Assembly: GCA_024742485.1 (NCBI GenBank)
Contig: JANSYK010000004.1
Location: forward strand, 310,001 to 374,000
Reading direction: 5' to 3'
Origin: Alphaproteobacteria bacterium
Lineage (GTDB): Bacteria > Pseudomonadota > Alphaproteobacteria > Rhizobiales > Rhizobiaceae
DNA length: 64,000 nucleotides
Shown here in pieces: positions 8,253-19,114 of the stretch; the first letter of the stretch is position 1, and every line of letters begins with the position of its first letter. A model generated the notes under the pieces. That model had not been told where the DNA came from, made no database searches, and was given only the letters and a program-made list of their open reading frames with translations. The position numbers were made by a program, and so were the translations under genes.

Positions 8253-8511
8253 CGTCCAGATGGGTCAAAAAGGACCCAAGGCCGTTGGCTGATATGGCGA
8301 AATGTTCGATTTTCGGTTCGATCGATTGCCGCTCTACATCAGCCTCGACAAGATGGACCACCGCATGTTCGCCGGCATACATCCATGCACCAGGGAACGG
8401 AAATGGTGGTCGGTCGCCATCCACCATCCCTAGAACATCCTTGTACCAGCCAATCATTGCATCGAGATTGCAGGTGACGAGATTGACGTGATCCAGCCTG
8501 TTCAGTTGCAC
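8107..8511 (-). CDS. VOC-family (glyoxalase/bleomycin-resistance fold) protein
   Basis: This single-domain vicinal-oxygen-chelate protein is about 134 residues long with two beta-alpha-beta-beta-beta modules. The first strand is RLDHVNLVT, whose His is a typical metal ligand. The second module has IEHFAIS, and the end has FDPDGNHIHIDF with the usual terminal Asn-His-Ile-x-Ile pattern. No ATG exists; a GTG at 8511 with GGAG eight bases upstream is preferred over a TTG at 8523. VOC members include lyases, dioxygenases and drug-binding proteins, and the substrate cannot be told. It lies convergent with the truncated regulator. Confidence 0.75.
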   Translation of the reverse strand: MQLNRLDHVNLVTCNLDAMIGWYKDVLGMVDGDRPPFPFPGAWMYAGEHAVVHLVEADVERQSIEPKIEHFAISANGLGSFLTHLDDRGIDFGMNTVPDFPIVQVNIFDPDGNHIHIDFPAGELDDNLKSRLAT

Positions 8512-8659
8512 TGTCAGCTCCAAGATTGAGTGTTATTTTACGCGATGAATTCGACACAGCGAGCACGTGAATAGTCCTTTGATTATTACACCGGGGACCG
8601 CGCCGCAAGATGGGTGCCGGCACCGGTCATGATCGGTCGTGCTGAGGCCACCCGGAAAC

Positions 8660-8730
8660 AGGAAGCGTCCATTGTCGGTGGTTGCGACAGTTGATCTGGA
8701 TTTTGCAAAGTCTGTTCTTCGGGTTGACCA
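8660..8730 (+). mobile_element. IS110-family remnant (transposase N-terminus)
   Basis: The sequence GCGTCCATT followed by codons for VATVDLDFAKSVLRVDH matches the start of the IS110-type transposase seen better preserved at 12441. The GLDLAK-type motif contains the first catalytic Asp of the RuvC-like DEDD domain. No ATG remains, and the frame breaks soon after. Confidence 0.5.
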
Positions 8731-8732
8731 CA

Positions 8733-8954
8733 CTATCGCCCGGCAGACGTGACCTCGAACTGGATGCGCCACGAGGGTCCTGTACCGATATCGTACGCCT
8801 GCGCAAAATTGCCGAAGCTCAGCGCAAGCGACATGTTGCCGACATTGTTGAGCAGCACCAGGGGATCGCCCGGCGCGACGTCCGGGTAGGCCGCCACATT
8901 GGCGACGGTATCCTGGTGCGCGATCCGGTCGCCCTCGGTGACGGTCACCGTCAA
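8733..8954 (-). pseudogene. C-terminal fragment of a SAM hydroxide adenosyltransferase-like gene
   Basis: About 73 codons end in a natural stop. The segment APGDPLVLLNNVGNMSLALS resembles the C-terminal barrel of DUF62/SAM hydrolase proteins, where a loop of type N-S-x-G-x-L-x-I-A follows a P-G-D/E element. An in-frame stop lies directly upstream and the catalytic N-terminal domain is absent. It is a remnant; the family call is moderate. Confidence 0.4.
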
Positions 8955-8960
8955 TCAATT

Positions 8961-9215
8961 GCGGCGACAGTGCACACAATCCCTTTTTTGGCCACACGCC
9001 GATAAACCGCAGTTTCAAAACTTCCGCAAATATTAATGACCACGCATCGCTGGCGACCACTGTTCTGCCAGCCATGTTGTGATCGAGAAATTCAGCTATT
9101 TTTTGGAAAAATCAACGTGACTGCATTGCGGTTATGGGATGGACGCCCCATCGGCTTCGTGATGAGCCATACCAGGTTGTGTCAAAACGATCCAGGAACT
9201 GGAGGCGTCCTGCCA
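8961..9215 (+). mobile_element. IS110-type left-end remnant
   Basis: Two blocks match the upstream part of the element at 12299-12440. One starts GTGCACACAATCCC with a TTGGCCAC core. The other starts at about 9132 with TGGACGCCCCATCGGCTTCG and runs to GGAGGCGTCC. About 100 bp of extra sequence lies between the blocks. The transposase start is missing. Confidence 0.5.
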
Positions 9216-9524
9216 ACTACCGAAACTCAGATGCGGCGGCCGGTACCCTCAATCGCACGATTGCCGGCAAAAATTTCAGCCCCGCCGCTCAATCGCCAAG
9301 CCGATGTGCGGGCCTCCAGAGAACAAGTATCTGCCATCGCAACCGGATAGCAAGGTGATTGAAACAATCGAAACATTCTTGAGCCGAACCGGACAACCTA
9401 CAGATACGTGAACTCTCCAGATTCACTCTCATGATCGATTTGTCGGAACGCCAAGACGGCATTTGACACGATCCAGGCAGGGGCAACGACCATCCGATTG
9501 GTCAACTGGAATTGGAGAGTGAAA

Positions 9525-10415
9525 ATGAGCAACAAGATCGTAACAACTGCTTTGGCAGCGCTGGTGCTGTCATCCCCGCTGGCAGCCGTGGAGGCCATGG
9601 CCAAGATCAAGGTGGTCAAGCACCATTTCGTGCAAAGCAATTTCGAAGACTATCCCGTCATGGAAATGAAATTCAGTGGCGGAAAATGGAAATGGATCAA
9701 CAAGGGCAAAGTCTTCAAGCCCCGTGTGAAACTCTACTTCAAGTCAACGACAAAGGTCGACTTCGCAAAACTCTATACAAAAAAGGGCGGCATCGCCTTG
9801 TGGAGTTCAGCGGCCGGGTACAAAACCAAGAAGTTTGAAAAGCTGGTCAAGGTTTCTGTTGGCGCCGTTGCACTGAGCCCGCAACTCGGCAAGGCCAGAT
9901 CTGTGTGCAAATCATCCGGTGGCGCCAAGAAGGTCGTCAAGGACATCGCGGTCAACACGATCTTTGTCGCAACCGACAACAAGACCGTTACCCATCACGC
10001 CAAGGCGTCAACCAAGCCGATGCTGATGAAGGTCGTCTGCCAATCCAAGCTGCCCAATGGCAACACAAATTCCGCAGGAACCTCGAAGTTCAAATTCGCG
10101 GTGGCCAATGTCAGTCTGCACACGGTGCCAGCGAATCCGGTCTGCGGCAAGCCTGTCAAACTGGTCGCCAACTTCCAGGCAACGGGTCCTGGCAAGGTGA
10201 ACTTCATGCTGTTCCGCGGCGACGGCGCCAAGCAGAATGCCAGCGTCATGATCAGCAAGAACGGCAACGGCTACATGAAGCACTGGGCCAAGTCTTACAA
10301 GTTCAGCAAGACGACCAAGCGCAAATACATGATCGTCGTGAAAGGACACAAGGTTTCAACCAACTGGGTCCCGCTTAAGGTCCAATGCAAGGCCAACGGC
10401 AAACAGGCAAGCTGA
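9525..10415 (+). CDS. Secreted lysine-rich protein of unknown function
   Basis: This 296-residue protein has an N-terminal signal peptide (MSNKIVTTALAALVLSS, with cleavage near AMA). The mature part is very basic, with many Lys and few Glu, and contains five or six Cys that could form disulfides. The two halves look like beta-sandwich modules, the second beginning near VCGKPVKLVANFQATGPGKV, which recalls Ig-like repeats. The ATG at 9525 has GGAG nine bases upstream and begins the signal peptide cleanly, whereas the frame from 9498 adds a non-signal stretch. It is followed directly by a strong terminator and appears to be a single-gene unit. I do not recognise the family. Confidence 0.75.
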   Translation: MSNKIVTTALAALVLSSPLAAVEAMAKIKVVKHHFVQSNFEDYPVMEMKFSGGKWKWINKGKVFKPRVKLYFKSTTKVDFAKLYTKKGGIALWSSAAGYKTKKFEKLVKVSVGAVALSPQLGKARSVCKSSGGAKKVVKDIAVNTIFVATDNKTVTHHAKASTKPMLMKVVCQSKLPNGNTNSAGTSKFKFAVANVSLHTVPANPVCGKPVKLVANFQATGPGKVNFMLFRGDGAKQNASVMISKNGNGYMKHWAKSYKFSKTTKRKYMIVVKGHKVSTNWVPLKVQCKANGKQAS

Positions 10416-10441
10416 TACCCGCCCGCCTCCTCAGCCTGATG

Positions 10442-10471
10442 ACCCGCGATGCTCCGGCATCGCGGGTTTTT
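10442..10471 (+). terminator. Rho-independent terminator
   Basis: An 11-bp perfect stem (ACCCGCGATGC with its complement) and a TCCG loop are followed by TTTTT. It lies 27 bp after the stop of the secreted lysine-rich protein. Confidence 0.9.
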
Positions 10472-11059
10472 CATGTGTACCCTGACGTTTGGTCAGCGAA
10501 ACGCGGTAGGATCTTGGTAACCGTCCGGTCGCACCGGTGATCCAATGGGTCGGAGCGGTGATGGAATGGACGCCCCATCACGGTAATTCAAGTGCGATTG
10601 TCGTCATGCAGCGTCTGCCACATCAGCGCCGGAACGGCGTCATCAATCCTGTCAATATCGTCCCTCGTGAACCTTTCCTGACTGGATCAGCGGGAGATCG
10701 CTGCAGCAACGAACCGGACGACATCAATCACATCATCAGATTTGTCAGCGGCATAATACGTGCACCATGCGCCAGAATTAGGCCCACCCAAGGATATTGT
10801 GGGAATTGCAGAGCATAGGGGCATGGCTTCAAATCCAATTACCCTGCTCATGATGCACGGCTTGGGCAATTGATGGCCCTGGAAGGTCACCTACTCCTCT
10901 GAAGAATTCTCTGCTCAAGATCTGAATCCATAAATCGACAAACGTCAGCAATGCGGGCCGTTCGTGGCTCCGCGAGAGTGGTAGACAATCCATGTACGGC
11001 AACCATTGGCTTTACTATTAAGGTATGTAATGTGAGAGGCACATAGCGCGAGGCTTTCC
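10472..11059. other. Intergenic stretch with one IS110-end trace
   Basis: This stretch is about 590 bp without a supported gene. At 10557-10579 a 23-bp match to the IS110-type left end at 12357 occurs (core ATGGAATGGACGCCCCATC), after which similarity is lost. The rest shows no recognisable structure. Confidence 0.5.
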
Positions 11060-11287
11060 ATGCAAAATGATGATCGTCCGGATAAATCAGCTGAGTCCAA
11101 CAGGCAGGGATTTCTGAGTACTCTCTTGCAGGGTTTGATTCGGGATACGATTGGCCTTTGGATCACATTTCTGTTCGGAACAGGCGCAGCAGCGGTTGTA
11201 TGCCTCTACTTTGGCATTCCACTGATTTTTTCCTTACTGGGCGGTGTCATCGTGCTGGCTGTCTATGTTGCCTGGGATAGGCTGTAG
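11060..11287 (+). CDS. Small two-TM membrane protein
   Basis: This 75-residue protein has a polar N-terminus (about 1-25) and two hydrophobic segments, near residues 28-48 and 50-70, separated by a short turn containing Gly and Pro. The family is not recognised. A GCGAGG motif lies about eight bases before the ATG. It is 140 bp upstream of a larger membrane-protein gene on the same strand, so the two may be co-transcribed. Confidence 0.5.
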   Translation: MQNDDRPDKSAESNRQGFLSTLLQGLIRDTIGLWITFLFGTGAAAVVCLYFGIPLIFSLLGGVIVLAVYVAWDRL

Positions 11288-11427
11288 AATTCATCGGAGG
11301 AATGATCCGGCAAATACAGATCCGGTGGCGTCATACCAAGTCACACAACCTGCTGCAGCTGTCATATTTGGCTCCATCCGGCTGCTGCCTCCGTCCAGCT
11401 TCTTTCGGACATCCAGAGTAACTCGCC

Positions 11428-12258
11428 ATGCATCGCATTTTTCGAGACAAGATACTTCTTTGGCTGGGTATTCTTGGCTTGGTGATGAACCTCTTCAGCT
11501 CGCTTCAACCACTCATCCAGCTTTCAATTTGGGCACGGTACCTGATCTTAAAATGGGATGATTTGATTGAATATTTTTGGGTGTCGCTCTTTGCTTTCCT
11601 CAATCTGGATTTCCCTCCCTACATGAGCATGGCAATGACCACCGCAGTGTTCATTGTTCTTATGGGTATGGGTTCGTCGCGATCCATATTGAATTTTCTT
11701 CCCTGGTCGGCACACCGAAAAGATCCTGATGCAACTGTCGAAGTGCATTCCTCGTCCCGGCAAACATGGACACTCATTGTCTCGCTGAGCATCATTCAAG
11801 TGCTTGCGCTGGTGGCTGCGGCGAGCAAACAGGGATTGGATCTCGTTGCAGATGAGGCAAAGGGAACGGGCAAGGAAATTCGCGTGATCGGGATCGCATA
11901 CTTTATCCTGTTCGTTTTGGCGGTGTGGAACAATCGAGATCAGTTGCGTGAATTGTCCAAAGAGGGTCCGCCGTTAAGATCTCTGGCAGTTTTCATTATT
12001 GCGCCTTTCGTTGTGGGAACGGCAACCTTCTACTTGGGCTGGATCGATAATGATTCTCTATCGTGGCATATTAGCTTTTGGCTCGCATTGGTGTGGCTGG
12101 CGCGCGCGCCGGCACTTGCGCTTGTTCTTGCCGACACACGTTTGCTGCTAAACAAGATTATTGGTTCGCTTTGTTTGCTGCTGGTGTTGGTTGGGTTGAA
12201 CTTTATCTCGGTCTACGGTCCAGCGCTCCTGGATCTGATTGAGCAGCCACCAACTTAG
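11428..12258 (+). CDS. Polytopic membrane protein of unknown function
   Basis: This 276-residue protein has about six or seven hydrophobic segments: near residues 10-32, 45-62, 68-85, 112-130, 150-168, 186-205 and 245-268. Hydrophilic loops are short apart from a stretch around 85-110. No transporter signature, catalytic motif or known family was recognised. It lies between a small two-TM protein and an IS110 remnant in the variable part of the window. Its GC content is lower than that of the core genes downstream. Confidence 0.6.
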   Translation: MHRIFRDKILLWLGILGLVMNLFSSLQPLIQLSIWARYLILKWDDLIEYFWVSLFAFLNLDFPPYMSMAMTTAVFIVLMGMGSSRSILNFLPWSAHRKDPDATVEVHSSSRQTWTLIVSLSIIQVLALVAAASKQGLDLVADEAKGTGKEIRVIGIAYFILFVLAVWNNRDQLRELSKEGPPLRSLAVFIIAPFVVGTATFYLGWIDNDSLSWHISFWLALVWLARAPALALVLADTRLLLNKIIGSLCLLLVLVGLNFISVYGPALLDLIEQPPT

Positions 12259-12298
12259 ATCGTGAGTAACTGTTGCCGTGCTCGCAAGGGGAATTCCG

Positions 12299-12557
12299 AT
12301 GAGTGTGCACAAACCCTTTTTGGCCACTCCGGGGACAAACCGCCGTTGGAAATTCGGTGATGGAATGGACGCCCCCATCGGCTTCGCGATGAGCCATACT
12401 GGGTTGTGTCAAAGCAATCCAGGAATAGGAGGCGTCCATTATGAAGACTACTACAGTTGGTTTGGATTTAGCAAAGTCAGTTTTTGAGGTTCATTGTGCC
12501 GATGAAGATGGCAGGCCTGTTTTGCGCTACAAGTGGCCAAAGCTGCCATTGGCGTAA
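12299..12557 (+). mobile_element. IS110-family remnant with transposase start
   Basis: This is the best-preserved copy of a left end found repeatedly in this region. Upstream blocks (GTGTGCACAAACCC, TGGAATGGACGCCC, GATGAGCCATACTGG) lead to GGAGGCGTCCATT directly before an ATG at 12441. The ORF begins MKTTTVGLDLAKSVFEVHCA, typical of IS110 DEDD transposases. It stops at 12557 after 38 codons, where unrelated sequence is joined. No right end was found. Confidence 0.75.
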
Positions 12558-12786
12558 CTCCAACAAAGGCTCCGTTCGTCCTCCTTTCGGCCTTTGATGC
12601 GCCCTTTGGAGAAGGTCCGCTGTCGGCCGAGACTTTCGAGATTCTGCGATGCGGTGAATGTCAGATTTGCACGATGATAATCATCAAATTCATGCGCCTG
12701 GCAGTTTCACGTTCGCCTTGCAAGCTTTCCAGATCGTCATTTTCACCATATCATCGCCGAAATTCCGCTGATTTGCCGAGGCCTCC

Positions 12787-14040
12787 ATGCGACTTGTTTG
12801 CCTTGTCCTGATTTTCGCGTTTTCTGCGGGCGCAGCCGCTGCCGAGCGAGTTGCGTTGGTCATGGGGAATGGCAACTACATCCATACCGACCCTCTTCAG
12901 AATGCGGTGAATGACGCGACCGACATCGCAACGGCTCTGCGCAGCATTGGTTTTCGCGTCTTTGAAGGGGTAGATCTTTCGCGGCGCGAGGCGCTGCTCC
13001 TGATACAGGATTTCTCGCAGGTGCTTAGCTTAACGGACACGGCACTGTTTTTCTTTGCCGGCCACGCGACCCAGATCGGTACCGACAATTACATCATGCC
13101 CGTCGATGTCCAGCCCGGCAGCGAAGAAGAACTTGTAGGTTCATCAATCCGCATGCAGTCGATCCTGTCGACACTGGAGAACAGAGCGGGCACGCGGATC
13201 GTGATCCTGGACGCATGCCGGAACAACCCATTCGTTCAGAACCCTGGTGCAAGCCGATCGGCAGATGCAAGTCGTGGTCTCTTCAAGATGGATGCCGGCA
13301 TCGGCTCGTTCATTGCTTATTCGACTGAACCCGGAAACGTTGCGGCGGATGGTACGGGACGGAACAGCCCCTTCACAACCGCGCTTTTGAAACACATTTC
13401 TGAACCCCAGGACATCCATGCCATCATGCGCAGTGTTCGCGCCGATGTGATAGAAGCTTCGGGTCGGCGCCAGATCCCCTGGGAAAACTCTGCTTTGATT
13501 GACGAAGTCTTCCTGGCAGCCGTGCCACCTCAATCCAAGGAAGATAGCTGGCGGCCAGCACAAAGCCTGTCGCGCGACGAACGCGCCGGTGAAACATGCC
13601 ACCCCATCCAAATCCGGGGCGGGTCGGCATCATTTTGCGCCTCATCCGTGTTGAGCCCGCAGTCCGGCAATCGCTACGGTGCAAAAAACCTCTTTGACAA
13701 CAACCCGGCAACGGCTTGGGTCGAGGGGCAGAGCGACGATGGCATCGGCGAATACCTGGCGATTGATTTTGATGACCCCCGCGATGTGCGGGCCATTGAT
13801 CTGTTGAACGGGTACACAAAGTCCGAACGGTTGTTCTTTCGAAACGGGCGGGTGCGGACGCTCCACGTGACCGGATCAAATGGCACCCGCGTCGATGTCA
13901 CACTGCGGGACGATGGGAGCTGGCAGAGAATTGAGCTGGATGGTTTTGACGATGTGTCCTGGCTTCGCCTTGAAGTTGGCAGCGTCTATTCAGGCAGCCA
14001 CTACACTGACACTGCCATCTCCGAACTGAGGTTCCAATAG
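12787..14040 (+). CDS. Secreted caspase-like (C14) protease with C-terminal discoidin-like domain
   Basis: This 417-residue exported protein has a signal peptide at residues 1-19. A caspase-fold domain spans about 20-245. The predicted catalytic His is H93 in FFFAGHATQ and the Cys is C144 in LDACRNNPF, so both residues of the dyad are present. The C-terminal 150 residues contain YGAKNLFDNNPATAWVEG and later beta-strands, a pattern of discoidin/F5-F8C-like modules also called NADase-type glycan-binding domains. Bacterial metacaspase-like proteins cleave after Arg or Lys, but the target here is unknown. The gene stands alone, preceded by decayed IS sequence, and has no obvious partner. Confidence 0.85.
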   Translation: MRLVCLVLIFAFSAGAAAAERVALVMGNGNYIHTDPLQNAVNDATDIATALRSIGFRVFEGVDLSRREALLLIQDFSQVLSLTDTALFFFAGHATQIGTDNYIMPVDVQPGSEEELVGSSIRMQSILSTLENRAGTRIVILDACRNNPFVQNPGASRSADASRGLFKMDAGIGSFIAYSTEPGNVAADGTGRNSPFTTALLKHISEPQDIHAIMRSVRADVIEASGRRQIPWENSALIDEVFLAAVPPQSKEDSWRPAQSLSRDERAGETCHPIQIRGGSASFCASSVLSPQSGNRYGAKNLFDNNPATAWVEGQSDDGIGEYLAIDFDDPRDVRAIDLLNGYTKSERLFFRNGRVRTLHVTGSNGTRVDVTLRDDGSWQRIELDGFDDVSWLRLEVGSVYSGSHYTDTAISELRFQ

Positions 14041-14573
14041 GCGCAAACAAGCGTTGCAGGGCATCCCTGAACCTCTTGCCCGCAGCCTTCCGCATGTCGC
14101 TCAATCGCGAAATGGGATGCATGATTTCTCAGCTTTCCCGAGAAGTACTATTGGCGGGAAAGCCGGGTGACCAAACCGCTTTCATCGCGTGTCACGAAGC
14201 CACGCTGGACAAGCTGCCGAATATATCAGTGACAGTGCACACAATCCCTCTCTTGGCCACGCCGGGACATACCGCCATTTCAGACTTTCCGCAAAGACTG
14301 ATGATCATGCATGCCTAGCAACCCTCCTTGGGCAGAGCATTTCCCGATTAAGATTTTCGGCTGTTCTTTTTGGAAATACAGTGTGACTGACACAGTTCGG
14401 GATTCAGTCCAAAACTGTAAACCATGTCCTCGGTATGGACCTTGAAAAAATGGCGGAAAGATCCGGCGTAATTTTGATCTTACCAGGCTCTCGGCGTTTC
14501 TTTGAAACGCCTGCCGCTGCTGCGTTTTACGACTAAATTGGTTCAGAAGACACTTTGCTGCGCAAAGTGGCAG
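14041..14573. other. Intergenic stretch with a decayed repeat
   Basis: About 530 bp without a supported gene. Bases 14230-14395 are a degenerate copy of the block at 8961-9130: GTGCACACAATCCC, a TTGGCCAC core, TTTCCGCAAA, then a TTTTTGGAAA and GTGTGACTG end. A small hairpin (CACTTTG, five-base loop, CAAAGTG, 14551-14569) lies just after the 3-prime end of the tRNA gene and may help end its transcript. Confidence 0.5.
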
Positions 14574-14663
14574 TGGCGGAGAGGAGAGGATTCGAACCCC
14601 CGATACGGTTGCCCGTATGCCGCATTTCGAGTGCGGTGCTTTCAACCACTCAGCCACCTCTCC
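14574..14663 (-). tRNA. tRNA-Ser (anticodon CGA)
   Basis: This is a 90-nt serine-type tRNA with a long variable arm. The acceptor stem GGAGAGG pairs with CCTCTCC, followed by discriminator G and an encoded CCA. The anticodon loop is CTCGAAA (anticodon CGA, reading UCG). The T arm contains GGTTCGAATCC. The variable arm (ACGGGCAACCGT) forms a stem-loop. Confidence 0.97.
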
Positions 14664-14698
14664 GCGTCGTGGTTGCATGTTCGAGAACTGCGGTGGCT

Positions 14699-14727
14699 TA
14701 CATAGCCAGTCCGCCGCCCGGAAACAA
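14699..14727 (-). promoter_or_regulatory. Promoter of tRNA-Ser
   Basis: On the minus strand a TTGTTT box (14727-14722) and a TATGTA box (14704-14699) are 17 bp apart. The predicted start would lie about 30 bp before the mature tRNA 5-prime end. Confidence 0.5.
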
Positions 14728-14749
14728 GAGTGAAATTGCACCCGCATGC

Positions 14750-14778
14750 TTGACTTGAACGGGGCTTTCCCGTATCTC
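14750..14778 (+). promoter_or_regulatory. Promoter of rplU-rpmA
   Basis: TTGACT at 14750-14755 and TATCTC at 14773-14778 have 17-bp spacing. The transcript would have a leader of about 205 nt before rplU, long enough for leader control, although I could not define a structure. Confidence 0.45.
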
Positions 14779-14991
14779 CCGCCTGTCCATGGCGTGAGGC
14801 AACTTGCGCCATCTGTTTTTGCTGGAATGAAAATTCCTGAAAATCGCTGGACAAAACCCGTCATTCGAAGCCTGCTGGACCCCGTTCGGGCCATTGGAAT
14901 TTGACTGACATTCGTTTGAAACCGACTGAATAAAAAGACGGCTGCGCGGGACGCCCGCGACAAGCCGGACTGGACACCGAAAGGTCAAGAA

Positions 14992-15708
14992 ATGTTCGCA
15001 GTCATCAAAACCGGCGGGAAACAGTATACTGTTGCTGCCGACGACCTGTTGAAGGTCGAGAAAGTTGCCGGTGAAGCCGGTGACATCGTGGAATTCAACG
15101 AAGTGCTGATGGTCGGCGAAGGCGCCGATGCCAAGATCGGCATGCCTTTTGTGGATGGCGCGCTGGTGACGGCCGAAGTCGTCCAGCAGGGCCGCGCCCG
15201 CAAGGTCATCGCCTTCAAGAAACGCCGCCGGCAGAATTCGAAGCGCACCCGCGGCCATCGGCAGCACCAGACAACCGTCCGGATTTCCGAAATCCTGACG
15301 GATGGCGCCAAGCCTTCGAAGAAGGCGGCAGCACCGAAAAAGGCCGCCGCCAAGAAGGCCGAGGACGCCCCGAAGAAAGCAGCGCCCGAAAAGGCCGCGG
15401 CAAAGGAAAAGCCGAAGGCTGCTGAAAAGGCGCCCGCAAAGGCCAAGGCTGCAGCCAAGGCCGATGATGCGCCGGCCGCCATTTTCACGGCCCCCAAGGG
15501 CGATGCGGATGATCTGAAGAAGATCTCCGGCGTCGGTCCGGTCCTGGAAAAGAAACTGCATGCATTTGGCGTCACCCAATATGCGCAGATCGCCGCCTTC
15601 ACCAAGGCAGATATCGACAAGCTTGACGAAGCGCTGTCCTTCAAGGGCCGCATCGAGCGGGATGACTGGGTTGGCCAGGCCAAGACGCTCGGCGAAGAAA
15701 GCAAATAG
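14992..15708 (+). CDS. rplU: 50S ribosomal protein bL21 with C-terminal HhH extension
   Basis: Residues 1-103 are a normal L21 ([14 protein letters not shown] at the start, [19 protein letters not shown] near the end), which binds 23S rRNA. Most L21 proteins stop there; this one has 238 residues. Residues 104-163 are an Ala/Lys/Pro-rich flexible linker. Residues 170-232 form a helix-hairpin-helix-like domain ([20 protein letters not shown]), similar to domains attached to other alphaproteobacterial proteins. Long L21 forms occur in Rhizobiales. The role of the tail is not established; nucleic-acid or protein contact on the ribosome is inferred. The gene is followed after 28 bp by rpmA. Confidence 0.97.
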   Translation: MFAVIKTGGKQYTVAADDLLKVEKVAGEAGDIVEFNEVLMVGEGADAKIGMPFVDGALVTAEVVQQGRARKVIAFKKRRRQNSKRTRGHRQHQTTVRISEILTDGAKPSKKAAAPKKAAAKKAEDAPKKAAPEKAAAKEKPKAAEKAPAKAKAAAKADDAPAAIFTAPKGDADDLKKISGVGPVLEKKLHAFGVTQYAQIAAFTKADIDKLDEALSFKGRIERDDWVGQAKTLGEESK

Positions 15709-15736
15709 TCAGGTTCTGGATTAAAGGAGAACACCA

Positions 15737-16006
<270 letters not shown>

Positions 16007-16069
16007 CCGGTGAAAGATAGCCGGCGTCTCATCGACCCGGCTGAATATTTTCAGACCAACAGTTCAAGG

Positions 16070-16100
16070 GGGAGATGGGACACCATCTCCCTTTTTCTTT
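16070..16100 (+). terminator. Rho-independent terminator after rpmA
   Basis: A 9-bp stem (GGGAGATGG with CCATCTCCC), a GACA loop and TTTTTCTTT end the rplU-rpmA transcript. The SD of the next gene lies right after it. Confidence 0.9.
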
Positions 16101-16118
16101 GCAACTGGAGGACTGAGA

Positions 16119-16712
16119 ATGGAACGGGACGAGGATGAACACCAGCATGAACCGGGCGGCTGCCCGGTACTGGTGACGGAAAGGCTGGTTTTGAGGCCAC
16201 CGCATGTCGAAGACACGGACGCGCTGGCCTGCCTTGCCAACAATGCACGGGTCGCCACGATGGTCTCTCGCATGCCGCATCCCTATACAAGGCGGGATGC
16301 AACGGATTTCATCCGCCGCTCCAGGACGGGCGCGATTGGCAAATGCGTCTATGCCGTCACCGACGCTGATGATGGCCGATTGCTGGGATGCTGCGGGATC
16401 GAACCCCAGGACGACCCATCAACCCTTGAACTGGGTTACTGGATCGGTGAACCCTTCTGGGGTCAGGGCTATGCGACAGAAGCCGCCCATGCGGTCATCG
16501 ATATGGCCTTCCGCACCCGGGACACGGCGTGCATCGATGTGCGTTGCCGGGTCACCAATGCGGGCTCCCGCCGGGTGATCCACAAATGCGGGTTCCAGTT
16601 CCAGGGCACCGGTATGGTCAATTCCCTGGCGCTCGACAGCACGGTGCCGGTGGAGTGGTACCGGCTGGACCAGAAGACCTGGATCTCGCTGCGCAGCTGG
16701 GCGGCGGCATGA
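16119..16712 (+). CDS. GNAT-family N-acetyltransferase (RimJ/RimL type)
   Basis: This 197-residue acetyltransferase starts with a short acidic/His-rich leader and then TERLVLRPPHVEDTDAL, the usual opening of RimJ/RimL-like proteins. The acetyl-CoA-binding motif is seen in GYWIGEPFWGQGYATEAAHA. The later segment VTNAGSRRVIHKCGF is also characteristic. Relatives modify ribosomal protein N-termini or small molecules, and the substrate is not known here. A GNAT gene between rpmA and obgE is common in Rhizobiales. SD GGAGGA lies six bases before the ATG. Confidence 0.92.
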   Translation: MERDEDEHQHEPGGCPVLVTERLVLRPPHVEDTDALACLANNARVATMVSRMPHPYTRRDATDFIRRSRTGAIGKCVYAVTDADDGRLLGCCGIEPQDDPSTLELGYWIGEPFWGQGYATEAAHAVIDMAFRTRDTACIDVRCRVTNAGSRRVIHKCGFQFQGTGMVNSLALDSTVPVEWYRLDQKTWISLRSWAAA

Positions 16713-16719
16713 CAAAACG

Positions 16720-19034
<2,315 letters not shown>

Positions 19035-19114
19035 GGTGCCGTGCGCAACGGCGAGGCCCAGATCGGTCGAATTCGACAATCGATACAACGCGAAACAGCC
19101 GGGAAAATGAGATC

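Larger units (their letters stand above)
8524..9524. other. 1-kb stretch of decayed sequence between the VOC and secreted-protein genes
   Basis: There is no intact gene here. The stretch holds a broken IS110 start (about 8660-8730), the end of a SAM hydroxide adenosyltransferase-like gene (8733-8954), and a second IS110-type left end (8961-9215). The last 300 bases before the secreted protein gene show only short ORFs without support. Confidence 0.6.

Noticed and set aside
14280-14963. 227-codon minus-strand ORF across the tRNA-Ser gene
   Set aside because: It crosses a tRNA gene and its promoter, and has no family resemblance.
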